From Ridgeia piscesae (taxonomy: Eukaryota; Annelida; Polychaeta; Sabellida; Siboglinidae), in NCBI GenBank assembly GCA_025642075.2, contig JAODUO010000633.1:52501-116500 (forward strand): DNA of 64,000 nt, given 5' to 3'. The translations under genes were made by a program, and so were the position numbers. Below the pieces are notes generated by a model. It was not told the origin of the DNA and searched no databases. It saw only the letters and a list, made by a program, of their open reading frames with translations. Positions 17,411 to 29,700 of this stretch are shown piece after piece (position 1 is the stretch's first letter; every line of letters starts with the position of its first letter).

Positions 17411-20400
17411 ACGCGATTCACGACTGCGCACACATCTGAAAACGCAATAACAACATCTGAGTAACCATAATGTTTTTACGCAAACGCACCATATCAATTT
17501 CGCAAGCAGCATAACTTAGGTTTGAATTCTGACTGTTTTATATAAAAAAACCTACCTTTTTACCCGAGAGCGGTGGTAACCATGGCTTGGTGGCGACGTT
17601 GGCAGCGACAACTTAATGCAGGGAAGACGGCGATGAAATGGTGTTCAATGTGTCTTCAGACTTGCGCGCGTTGCCGCTAACGTTCGACCGATTCTATTGT
17701 TGTAGCGCAAATGTTCAGGCTCGACAAACAATACATCCGAAGTCCTTTTCGCGTTGGCTTCTCTGTTTGAGCGTTTGAACGTCTTGCTTCCTCGATGAGA
17801 TGCGCTCAACTGATTACCTTAACGATGAAATTCACGTATAACGTTACTCAGTCGAAGGTTTTGATTGGTTACTACAGAACCCTTGTTAAATTAGCCAATC
17901 AGGCGGAATTATTGGAACATCCGGCAGAACGTTCTAGAAGGACTGTTGAACAGACCAATGACAACATTCGTTTCAAAAACGGTTGACGTGGCCTAAACGG
18001 CCTTTTCACGGTAGGCGTCTTGGATATGACACAATCAAAGCGACGTTTTTAAAGACGAAAGTGGTCGTTTATACGCAATTTTGCATTTCTTAAAACAGGG
18101 CTAGCTTAAAATTTGGAGGTTTTTGCGCAGGTGTTTGATTATATCAACGTGAGTTTTTTTGCACTTAATAACTACCCCGTCATGATTAATGGACTGGCCC
18201 GTGAAAGTCAGAACGCGTACGCGTTTGGTTACGTATACGCTCGTGGTGACGTGTTTGATGTTATGTAGTCATCGCGGGAAAACAGACTTCCTCTCCATGC
18301 CGATAAAACACGGGTCCTTTGATATATTGGCTTCCTCCGTAGAATTGTTTTTCTCCGACGCTGAGTACTTCAGAGAAATGTATATTGTATAACTTATTTC
18401 TGCATAAATAAAAACAGCAAAATATGCATATGTAAATACAGCAAGATATGCACGTTGGGCCCCTGATATTACGTCCATCTGCCTGTCATTCTCTGTCTTC
18501 CTCTATATTCCCTTCCTCCTCTCCCTTTCCCTGTTCTTAAACGCCTGTTGAATCTGGAAGATTGCGCACGTCTCGGAGCAAACTTGTGACACTGACAATG
18601 ACGTATATGCACTGGAGCGATGACTGTTGCTTTGTTCCTGTATAGCCTGACAAAATTATTCGATGTTGCAAAAAAGTAGAATCGGTACCGTAATTATGAC
18701 GAACTAAGTTGGCTCTAGTATGACACTGATTTCTATAACGAATTTCAACATTGCCCGCAGACTACCGTTCCTTTTAATGTTTGCCGTCTGTCACACATCC
18801 TTCACCCGCCACTGACAATGTTTCTACTGGTCCCACCGGGGACGAAGAGGATAAGTAAAAAGTAAGTGTTTCAGGATGTCCGTAACATCGAATGACGCCC
18901 AAACTACACGCATAAGTATTTGGGCTAATTCTATATCCAGCTCCCACGTAAGTTATTAATGGTACTCAGTGTCCAAACTCTATCTGTTCCTACGCCTAAT
19001 CTATTTAAACACCAAAATACTTGTTTTTTGTTTAAAGAAAAATCCTCTACGAAAAACACATTAAAAACACAACTGGTTTCTGGGTAACAACTGACTGCCT
19101 TCGTCTTTGGCTTACATCAGGAGGACGAATTCCTACGTGGGGGTAGGGAGTATGTAGACAACGTGCTAACCCAACGCATGCCAGTAGGACCACTGTCACT
19201 GGCGAGTGTAGGATATGTGACAGACGGCAAACATTAGTTAGAAGGAACGGTAGTCTGCAGGCAGTGTGGAAATTCGTTATAGAAGTTAGTGTTATGCCAG
19301 AGCCAATTTAGTCCTTCATAAGTACGGTACCGATTACGACAATTCTCTACTTTTTTGCAACATCGAATAATTTTGTCAGGCTATACAGGAACAAAACAAC
19401 AGTCATAGTCCCTGTGCAAACACGTCATTGTCAGTGTCACACTTGCTCCGAGACATGCACAATCTTTCAGATTCAACAAAAGTCTAAAAACAGGGAGGGG
19501 AGAGGAGGAGGAGAATATAAAGGAAGACAGAGGGTGGCAGCTAGATGGACGTAGAGTCAGGGGCGCAAGGTGCATATTTTGCTTTATTCACAAACACAAA
19601 GCACTGTTTTTTATTGATGCAGAAATAAGTTATACAATATACATTTCTCTGTAGTTCTCAGCGTCAGAATTTAGTGTTATGGAGGAAACAAATATATAAA
19701 AGGACCCGCGTTTTGTCGGCATGGAGAGGAAGCCCGTTTTCCCGCGATGACTGACTTTATGTCACCGCGAGCGTATACGTGATCAAACGCGTACGCGTTC
19801 TGACTTTCACGGAACAGTACATTGATCACGACGGGGTAGTAGTTAAGTTTAAAAAAATCACATTCATATAATCAACCACTACGGCAAAAGCTTCCAAACT
19901 CTAAGCTAGCCCTATTTCAAGAAATGTAAAATTGCATAGAAACAACCAGATTCGTCTTCAAAAACGTCGCTTTGTTTGTGTCATATCCAAAACACCTACC
20001 CTGAAAAAGCCGTTCAGGCTATATCAACCGGTTCCGAAACGAATGTTTTCATTGGTCTGTTCAACAGTGTTTCCTTCTAGAATGTTCTGCCGGATGTTCC
20101 AATAATTCATTTTCATTGGCTAGTTAAACAGGGGTTTCATATTAGCGAATCAAAACCTTCGACAGAGTACCGTTACGTGGATTTGATCGTTAAGGAAATT
20201 AGTTGAGCGCAACTCATCGAGCTAGCTAGACGTTCAGACGTTCAGAAACTCAAACAGTGAAGCAAACGCGAAAAGGACTTCGGATGTATTGTTTGTCGAA
20301 CCTGAACATTCGCGCTACAACAATAGAATCGGTCGAACTTTAGCGGCAACGCGTGTAAGTCTGAAGACACAACTACGCTCTGTGCGATTGAACACCATTT

Positions 20401-20649
20401 CATCGCCGTCTTCTCTGCACCAAGTTGTCGCTGCCAACGTCGCCGCCATGCCATGGTTACCACCGTTCTCGGGTAAAAAGGTAGGCATTTTTATATAAAA
20501 CAGTCCGAATTCAAGCGTAAATTATGCTGCTTGCGGAATTTGCATGATGCGTTTGCTTAAAAACATTATGGTTACTCAGATGTTGTTATTGCGTTTTCAG
20601 ATGTGCGCAGTCGTGAATCGAGTTGCTGTTCTCCACCTTCTCCACCGGA

Positions 20650-20940
20650 AATCCAGAATGCCGCATGTCGTCACGATCATAGACGAGCCATGTCTGTCGA
20701 CAACATCATGCATTCACACATCCGCTGGCGCCATCACGATCGCCGTTCGACTCACATCGAAACGCGGCATCGCCAAAACGCGTCGGTATTCCCCACCTTC
20801 GCCACCGCTACCGCAAGTCCGGAATGCCGTGTGTCGTTACAATCAGAGACGAGCCAAATCTTTCGGCGGCAACTTCACGCATTCACACATCCGCCGGCGC
20901 TGCCACGATCGCCGTTCAACTCGCATCGAAACAAGACATT
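20650..20940. repeat. Inverted counterpart of the GC-rich tandem pair, right arm
   Basis: Two related units containing tcacgcattcacacatccg-type sequence, with an extra short segment (gcgtcggtattccccacctt) that the left arm lacks. A GTAGGC donor at 20480 and a TTTTCAG acceptor at 20600 precede it, but the frames after the acceptor differ between arms, so I do not call a gene. Confidence 0.7.
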
Positions 20941-21680
20941 GCCAAAGCGCTACAAGGGAAACAGGCTGAATTCTGCACCACGAGACTACTTCTTTCAAAT
21001 ACCTGAGCATCCGATGTTACCGCAGCAACAGCCGGTATCAAGTAACTCCGCTTCGTATGTCCTGTCCGTGTCTTGTCTCTTTCTCTGTGGGCCACTACGA
21101 CGTATCAGTGTCAACGCCCGATTCTATGTTCAGTGTTGTTTAGTTTTGTGACGAGGGGGTTGTTACGGGGGACCGTTGCAATTCCCGGATGAGATCCAGG
21201 GCCAATCGACTGGGTGTCCTGAAAAAGTTCACACTGTTGATTGGATTCCCCTGTTTGTGTATCCAGACCTGGTGCTTGTGGTGGTTTGTGGACGAGACCA
21301 ATGTTGCTTGTCTGTTCGATTTACGTGTCTGTTATGTGTATGTACTGTGTTATGTTCGATTTGCGGAGAAAGTCACCGAAGTCACCAAAACGTCCGAAAC
21401 GACGAGATTCGAGTATCACTTCGCAAGAGAACACTTGACATGGTGATGAACGATATAAATCTGGAACGTTAACCTGCAAACAAAACAAAAACAACGAACA
21501 TTGCATGAATCGTTATGCCTATTACCATGCTTCATAGGCCTACGCTTCGTTCCATTCAATAAAACGGTGACAAATTATTAATAACGCCTATGTTGTATTT
21601 ATAGTTAAGTTTGCCTCGGTGAGCTCGTAATCGTGAGTTCCGCTCCAATTCCAACTAGCCCGAAAAACTACCGAAAATAG

Positions 21681-22078
21681 TTTATATAGGCCTATTACTG
21701 TGTACACACATACGCCCATAGGCATGCACGCACGCAAACACACATCATTTGAATATAATTGTACATTTCACATTCACACATTTATTTCAGTAACAGTTTA
21801 TTGTTAACAGTAATGCACGCAGCCTAAACACACGTCGCCCTATCCTTCAGTCGGGTTGCGGCGAATGTAATCTTGACAAAAGGAGTTGAAATGCGTTAAA
21901 ATAGTATGATAAGTTTTGACACTGTACAAATTGCAAACAAGGACGAACTTTGGTGCTGAAAATACGGTAGTTGGATACACGGTCAAAATAATACAACTGC
22001 CACGTCATATATATATATATTTTGCCACGTCATATATATATATATATGCCACGTCATATATATATATATATATGCACG

Positions 22079-22148
<70 letters not shown>

Positions 22149-22470
22149 GTGGCAGTTGTATTATTTTGACCGTGTATCCAACTACCGTATTTTCAGCACC
22201 AAAGTTCGTCCTTGTTTGCAATTTGTACAGTGTCAAAACTTATCATACTATTTTAACGCATTTCAACTCCTTTTGTCAAGATTACATTCGCCGCAACCCG
22301 ACTGAAGGATAGGGCGACGTGTGTTTAGGCTGCGTGCATTACTGTTAACAATAAACTGTTACTGAAATAAATGTGTGAATGTGAAATGTACAATTATATT
22401 CAAATGATGTGTGTTTGCGTGCGTGCATGCCTATGGGCGTATGTGTGTACACAGTAATAGGCCTATATAA

Positions 22471-22471
<1 letters not shown>
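21681..22471. repeat. Perfect 326-bp-arm palindrome with a TA-rich loop
   Basis: The arms at 21681-22006 and 22146-22471 appear to be exact reverse complements, with no mismatch found on reading. The 139-bp centre is TA repeat broken by three extra copies of the cacgtc motif that ends each arm. The outer motif tttataTAGGCCTAT is shared with the end of the larger fold-back structure, so the two structures abut or overlap at 21681-21698. No coding capacity. Confidence 0.92.
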
Positions 22472-22538
<67 letters not shown>

Positions 22539-22543
22539 TATAT
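22472..22543. repeat. (TA)n(CA)n compound microsatellite
   Basis: TA repeat passing into CA and back into TA, immediately outside the right arm of the palindrome. Confidence 0.9.
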
Positions 22544-23373
22544 AAATCACGGTTCGAAATTACGCTTGTCCTTCACCGGGACAACCTGATTTGCTACCGG
22601 ACAAGTTAAATTGCCATAACACGTCCGTCGGACAACTTAGCTGTTTACAACCAGAACAATCCCAGAAGATTAAAAAAATTGCTGCTTGTGGGACAAGTGG
22701 ATTGGTGTAAGACCAAGTAATCTTTTGTTTCGAATATTCGTATATGTTACACTTTTGAAATATATCGATAGCTGTCAGTGAAATTTAGAATGTCAACATA
22801 CTCTTTATTTATGGCCTAGTATCCTATTCACTGACCTAATGGATTACAAATATACAGTATTTTAAATGAAAATACCCTCAAATTGTACAATGCATATGGT
22901 GGCATGTGTTCCACGCAACGACAAATATTGTAATACGAACATTTATTAATTGGTAAAACGGGTGTTTTATGTGATGAAGTCAAACAGTCAAGGCCTTTCT
23001 GATTGCTTGCGAGTATCATGTTTTTAACTTGTGTAACTTTGTAGGAAATGGTCCGATTTGCGAAATGGTCCGATTTGCGAACTGTTCGCTACAGGCTAGT
23101 GTCTTTTCGAGAACTGGCCATGATGCAATATGACGTATTGGAAGTTTGATTTTAATCTTCTTTTTTGCAATTGGTACACTGTTAGAAAAATTGACCCAAC
23201 AGGCATAGTCCAACACGTTTTCTGGCAATCACATGGTGGTCTTAGATATTTTATAAATGCAAATATTATGAACTAACAAATACACCTATATGATCAACCA
23301 GAGCAAGCAAATATTAGTATTAATCAATAGAAGTATGCCTTCATTTCTTCATCCTATCGGGATGATACCAAAT
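22544..23373. other. 3' flank of the tetraspanin gene
   Basis: Probable 3' UTR of the minus-strand tetraspanin gene. Minus-strand AATAAA signals lie at about 22942-22947 and 22804-22809. No other feature recognised. Confidence 0.5.
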
Positions 23374-26300
23374 CTACCACTGATCCTTTTGTAACTCGAT
23401 TGCCACGGTCAGGTCTCTTGCCAGTTTAATGGCCATTACCTAAAACAGATGTGCAGTAACATGATGCTAGTATTTTTGTTTAGTTACTATTTTAAGAATG
23501 GTGTGTAGAGAACGTCTACAGGAAGCATGTAATGAAATATTGATAACACAATGGGAATACCACGTTGACTGCGGGAGAGAATGTGTCATAGTACAGTTGT
23601 TGGCCTATACATTTACTAGCCATCAGTCTGTCTCACCGTTCACGTGCTCCGTCTATTCCCCGTTCTCCCTCCCTGCCTGCCCCCACCCAAGCTCTTCCTT
23701 CATCCTCCATCCATCTTCTTCTATCTTTCCTTCCGTCCTCCACCTCTCTTCTTCCGTCTTTGTATCCCCCACTCTCCGTCCCTCCCTCCCTCCCTCCGTC
23801 CCTCCGTCCCTCCGCTCTCTCTCTCTCTCTCTCCTCCCTCCCTCCCTCCCTCTCTCTCTCTCTCCCTCCCTCCCTCCCTCCCTCCCTCTCTCTCTCTCTC
23901 TCTCTGTGTGCAAAATTCCTACTTAGGTCATCATTTGGTTGACGATGAATGCCTTTCGTTAAACACGGTTGCTGAGAATTTAATTTGAAAGCAGAACACT
24001 CGTAATAATATACAATAATACACAACCTTGTAGGTGCTCAAATGTACTATTAATATATACATGTGCATGTTTGTGCGTTTCATTTGCGAAGGGGTTAACA
24101 CACCTCAGGTATCAAGACGGCGAAGAAGAGTGCTGCTACTACCCTCATGTGATGTTCAATCCATGTACCAAAGGCTTTGAGACAACCTTGTAGATAGATC
24201 TTCTTTGAAAGATGGTAAGCCTGAAAAGAACGTTTCCACATTGACGAACAAACGATGTTTTCTGTCGAAACTGGTTGCAATAAAAATTAAACTACACATT
24301 TTTACAGGAATAATAGCAACAGCATCGCAATGCAAACGACGTCAAAACTCAGCTTGTACTGAATTAAACATCTAGCGTTATAAATACTTGATAGTGATAC
24401 GTAAACAGCGAGTGAATCTCTACAAATACTGTCATTATTATCAATTCAGAAGTACCATTCGTGTAGCTCTCACGCCATTGGCAAATTCGTTAAGCCGTAA
24501 TGAATATCTCTAGGCAGACAGTAATTTTATGCTAAAGAAAAATGCGCAATATGTAGTTAGTCTGTCGAATAACGAAATTCCAGTTCTGTGCAAAACCATA
24601 CAACACTATGAATACATTATGCTCGGTAGCATATTCCCATCAGATACCAGTGTAATACAACATCTACTTACAGATTGGCCAACGACGTCGTAGCCACACA
24701 TGATGTTTAGCAGCTTGTTCTGCGAGGGGGAAATTAGTCAAGTTTGAATGCTGTTCTCTATAGACATCTTGATAATTGTAATGATAATTGTATTTAAGAA
24801 AATCATATTTCAAAAGCAGGATTCAAATTATTATCTTCGAATAAGGTTCATTGTTTTACGTGTAATAGAGATTTACTCCGTGAATATAATGGTTTACCAA
24901 TTATAGGACGTGTTATCTTGCAGCACTTGAAATACACGCTATGATTCACATCACATCCGAGATGAGCAGTTCTAGGCTTCACACACATATTTAACTTTGA
25001 CTATATTAACATTCACAAAGGCATTGTCCATTTTCCACACGGTGCATGAAAGTCACGACATTTTCCATCAAAGTTCTGGAACAATTACTCTAAATACATG
25101 TGCATACGTGTCTAATGCTAAGCGAGTCAGACTACACTTTGGTAAATATCAACTTAACAGTCCACTCGGCATTTCTGTTCTTCTGCTCTACGACGTGCAG
25201 ATATGCATATACCTCTTAATATTTGGCGATTGCATTTATATATTTCGTTGTTATCGTGTATTTTATATCGGTTATGTTGACACTGTGCTTGGTGAAAGAA
25301 ACCCACCCATACAGCGTTGCAATTAACTGATCATAACGTTCTTCTTCAATTTGCTGTCTGTTACAGGAGTCGCTGATCGTAGTGCTCCAATGTCTATACG
25401 CTTGCGTGCGTTTTATTTATTCTTTATGCCCTTTCATAACAACGAAGCGAGACCACACGTGTTTTTATTATCTGCCGACCGCTGCTTACTTTATTACGAG
25501 CTTGTATCCTGATGTACACAACCTCATTGTATCCCGTTTAAATCTGGATTGTTGTTTTTAATCAATTTGGATCATTGCGGGCTCATAATCGAGACTGACT
25601 TACTTTCACTGGCTTGCAACAGGTATGTGGTACGCCACACCGGGACACACTTTTGTTGGATTTCGAGCAGTTGTAGTACATGTTGTGTCCCCAGTCTTTG
25701 TAGCCTTCTTCTGAGAAGGTGTAGCCACAACACTTGAACTGTGTAAGACGTCGGGGGAAACACAGTAATTAGTACATGGAAGTGGACAGTAAAGATCTGG
25801 TAGGACCTGTTGGCCCCAACACTGGAACTGGCAAATAATGTTGCACGCAACAACTTGTCAGAAAAGAACACGCATTCACTTTCAATTAAACCTGCTTATA
25901 AACAATAAAATATAATTGTAATAATTTTAATCAAATACACTCCAAACGGTAAGATTTGTATTGTCTTCGTGTCAGTGTCCTAAGAGCATGCGTAAGCATA
26001 TCATTGTGTGTTCTTCGGAACGAGCTACGCCACAAACAAAATGCATAGCAAGTCTCGGATAACCAAACTGATTAACTGGACAAAAAACGTCTGTTTGTGA
26101 CTAGGTAAATTTAACGTTGCCATATAGCGTTGAGAGCTCTCTTACACCATACCTTCCGCTGCATGGCGTCAATCACGGCTCCCACGTTTTCATCGTCTTG
26201 GTATCTGACAATAGCAGTTTTCAAAATGGGTTCAGGGTCGAGCATCCGCACCTTGTGGCGGAACGAAGGTACATAATATAACGTCGATATAGTCAATAGC

Positions 26301-26708
26301 AACGAGTACTCCACAAACACGATGAATGTCAGGCCGATGTAATACTGCAACAGTGTCAGTTACCGGCCTTACAGCACTAATGCATTATCATTTCTGAATT
26401 TATAATAGCATGTTGCTCAACATTAGCAACATATTTCAACATCAATAACACCGCAGAACCAGTGTATCACTGCCTTTTAACACCAATGTACTACTACAAT
26501 AGTGCACTAGTGCCATCATAACGACACCAGCATGCTTCCACAACAGTATGTTTTTTATCTTATAACACCAGTATACAACAGTATTTAATAGCACCACCCT
26601 TACAACACATGCTACTACTACTAATACTACTACTACTAATATACTACTTCTACTACAACTACTACTACCACTACTATACTACTTCTACTACAACTACTAC
26701 CACTACCA

Positions 26709-26760
<52 letters not shown>

Positions 26761-29700
26761 CACAGTACCAGCTTTTCATCAACATACAATTACAATAGTT
26801 TCAGCCTTACTACATCTACCACAATGACATTATCAACATTCTTCAATGTGGCTCTTTCCTTTGTGAATGGCCTGCTTCCACTGTTGTAGATCTTGTGCAA
26901 TAATCTCCCAGTTGTCTACGGTGATGTGTGTAGCCTTTAGGTGTCGTTTGACTACATCTTTGTATCGCAGCCGTTGTCCACCATGAAGACATTTCCCTTT
27001 GGCTAATACAGCCTTTGGAAATCTGCTGTCATTCATACGGGTGATATGTCCAGTCCAACGGAGTTGGGAAGCCGTTAGAGTGGCTTCTATGCTGGACATA
27101 TTAGCCCGTCTCAAGACTTCAACATTTGGAATGTGATCTTTCCATGAGATCCGCAGGATTTGCCGTAGATGTCGGAGATGCACTTTGGAAAGATTTATAA
27201 AATGGCGACGATAGAGAGTGTACGTCTCTGCTGAGTACAGTAGTGTTGGAAGCACACTTGCCTTGTACACTTTGCACTTTGTGGAGACTGAAATACCATG
27301 TTGTGACCATACACGCTTCCACAATCCTCCAAAGGCTCCAGAGGCAGCTTGAATACGGTTGTTAATTTCCATATCAACGGGGTTGTCAGATGCAACAGTG
27401 CTGCCTAGGTATGTGAAGTTCTTTACTGATTTTAGTGGCGTGCCATAGAATTCAACACGTGGATCAGTCTTACAAGAACAAATACAAATCCCCTTTCCTC
27501 TTTCACTTTCATTTGACTCATTAAACTATCCTTACATTCTTTTTAAATATATGTTTTTGTTGAATGGACTACCTCACATGGAAGTTCGTTCCACAGTTTA
27601 ATTCCGTTAAATTAAAAAGACTTGCTACCGTGCTGTTGTATATTCAAATACACCACTTACCATCTTGAGAAATGTCATGTTCTCACGCAGTGACCCGACA
27701 CAGCCCAAGAAGCCCATAATGTAGAGGAGAAAGCCACACATGACGACCACAATGGCAGGGTCAAACACGATGTCCAAAGCCTCATTGATCGGGCCCGCCT
27801 TGTCGAGAATAATCCACACGCCCGCCACTGTTACCAGCATTCCACCTAACTGCAGTAACCGCGATTAAATCAGACTCTACCGAAACAGCAAATAAACTTA
27901 CTAATAAGACATGTGAGCAATCATTATATGTAATAATATTCGTAATTGTGCGGCGTTGCATTTTACGAGTCACTAGTTGGTTCACTAAACACATCTCTGA
28001 TACTGAACAGAACAGTTTATACATATTTTAAACACGCGTACACAAAATCTTTGATCAAATATACTATTTCGTTATGATTTACGTACAAACGTATTTGCGC
28101 GCATGCGCGTATATTTAAACAATTTCAGATACTAATGGTTTACTCTATTAAATATCATTCCATAAACTATTATGTTATAATCTCTATAACGTATTATTTC
28201 ATATTGAATCGCTCAGACACACTACAAATACCCAAACCTCGAACGGTTTCTCAAAGTACATGTATCCGATCGTTCCGATCATCGACTTATTTGTTGGTCA
28301 TGTTTTAATGCATAGAGCCACGGACCACCAGGTGCATAAACTCAAGGGCTCATCGTATTATTCAGTTACCAGCCATTAAAATGTGACTTCCTTGACAAAA
28401 GATAAACGCTCAAATTGTATGTCTAGTGACATTGTCCTACTTCTTCTAAATTCTAAACACGAATCATGGGCATTAGAAACGTATACTACTTGTATTACGT
28501 CATAATTTGATGTTTGAGAAGATTATGTCCCAGCATGTTCATGACTTGTGAACTTATCTGTTTCTCCTACACGTCATCTAGAGCTCTCTTAACGTAATAA
28601 GCATTCCAATGTTTACTGCTTCCAAGACTAATATAGTATCCGGCAGACTCCCCACATGTTTGTATCTTCTCCCTGAGTGAGTGGCATCCTGACTTGACAG
28701 AGTTAACTTCAGGAATACAGGGTAAAACACAGTAAGTTCTTTAAGAAAAAAATGTAATCCATCATTTGTATTTTGTCACACATGCTTAACCAAGTTAATG
28801 TGTTATTTGTATGGTGGGTCTTCCATGTTAAATCAGCATGACTCCTGTAACATATTTTGATGTGTCCACGCATGCACGCACGTACGCATGCACGCACGCC
28901 CGCCCGCACGCACGCACACACGCACACCTATAATCACGCACTACAGACTACAACGAAGCTCTTACATTTTACATTAGGCGTGCCTTATTTATTCTAAATG
29001 TAGCAAATTTAAGCATATCAAAAACATTTCCTATTGAAATGATAAACAAATCAGTGACTTCCATGACAGATGGGAAGTTTTCCTAACTACATTAAAACAT
29101 TTATATTATACATTACGCCAGCCCTAATTACGTTACTATAAGAAGATTACACACATACACGATGTTGTTGTTTCTAAACTTTACATGTCTCATTACGCCA
29201 GCCCTAATAACGTTACTATAAGAAGATTACACACATACACGATGTTGTTGTTTCTAAACTTTACATGTCTCATTACGCCAGCCCTAATAACGTTACTATA
29301 AGAAGATTACACACATACACGATGTTGTTGTTTCTAAACTTTACATGTCTCATTACGCCAGCCCTAATAACGTTACTATAAGAAGATTACACACATACAC
29401 GATGTTGTTGTTTCTAAACTTTACATGTCTCATTACGCCAGCCCTAATTACGTTACTATAAGAAGACAACACACATACACGATGTTGTTGTTTCTAAACT
29501 TTACATGTCTCATTACGCCAGCCCTAATTACGTTACTATAAGAAGACAACACACATACACGATGTTGTTGTTTCTAAACTTTACATGTCTCATTACGCCA
29601 GCCCTAATTACGTTACTATAAGAAGATAACACACATACACGATGTTGTTGTTTCTAAACTTTACATGTCTCAAATTTTCGCAAAGAATTACGAATACTTT

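Larger units (their letters stand above)
16359..21698. mobile_element. 5.3 kb fold-back structure with two 2.5 kb inverted arms
   Basis: The left arm (about 16359-18830) and right arm (about 19181-21698) are reverse complements over almost their whole length. Examples: acgttccagatttatatcg at 16591 is inverted at about 21450; gccgataaaacacgggtcc at 18299 is matched, inverted, by ggacccgcgttttgtcggc at about 19703; tttgccgtctgtcacac at 18780 is inverted near 19220. By eye identity is about 90-96%. The 350-bp spacer (18831-19180) is unique. Both outer ends carry ataggcctatataaa. No transposase was recognised. The best parallel is a Foldback-type element or a large inverted duplication; target-site duplications were not found. 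Confidence 0.85.

Noticed and set aside
20289..21006. A start codon, GTAGGC donor, TTTTCAG acceptor and Arg/His-rich frames in the right arm that looked like a two-exon gene.
   Set aside because: In the left arm the ATG is changed to AAG and a two-base difference after the acceptor shifts the frame. The frames follow a CpG-rich tandem repeat, so coding is unsupported.
23498..24025. Pro/Ser-rich plus frame and Arg/Glu/Gly-rich minus frames at the pyrimidine tract.
   Set aside because: Translations of CT-type repeats within a tetraspanin intron.
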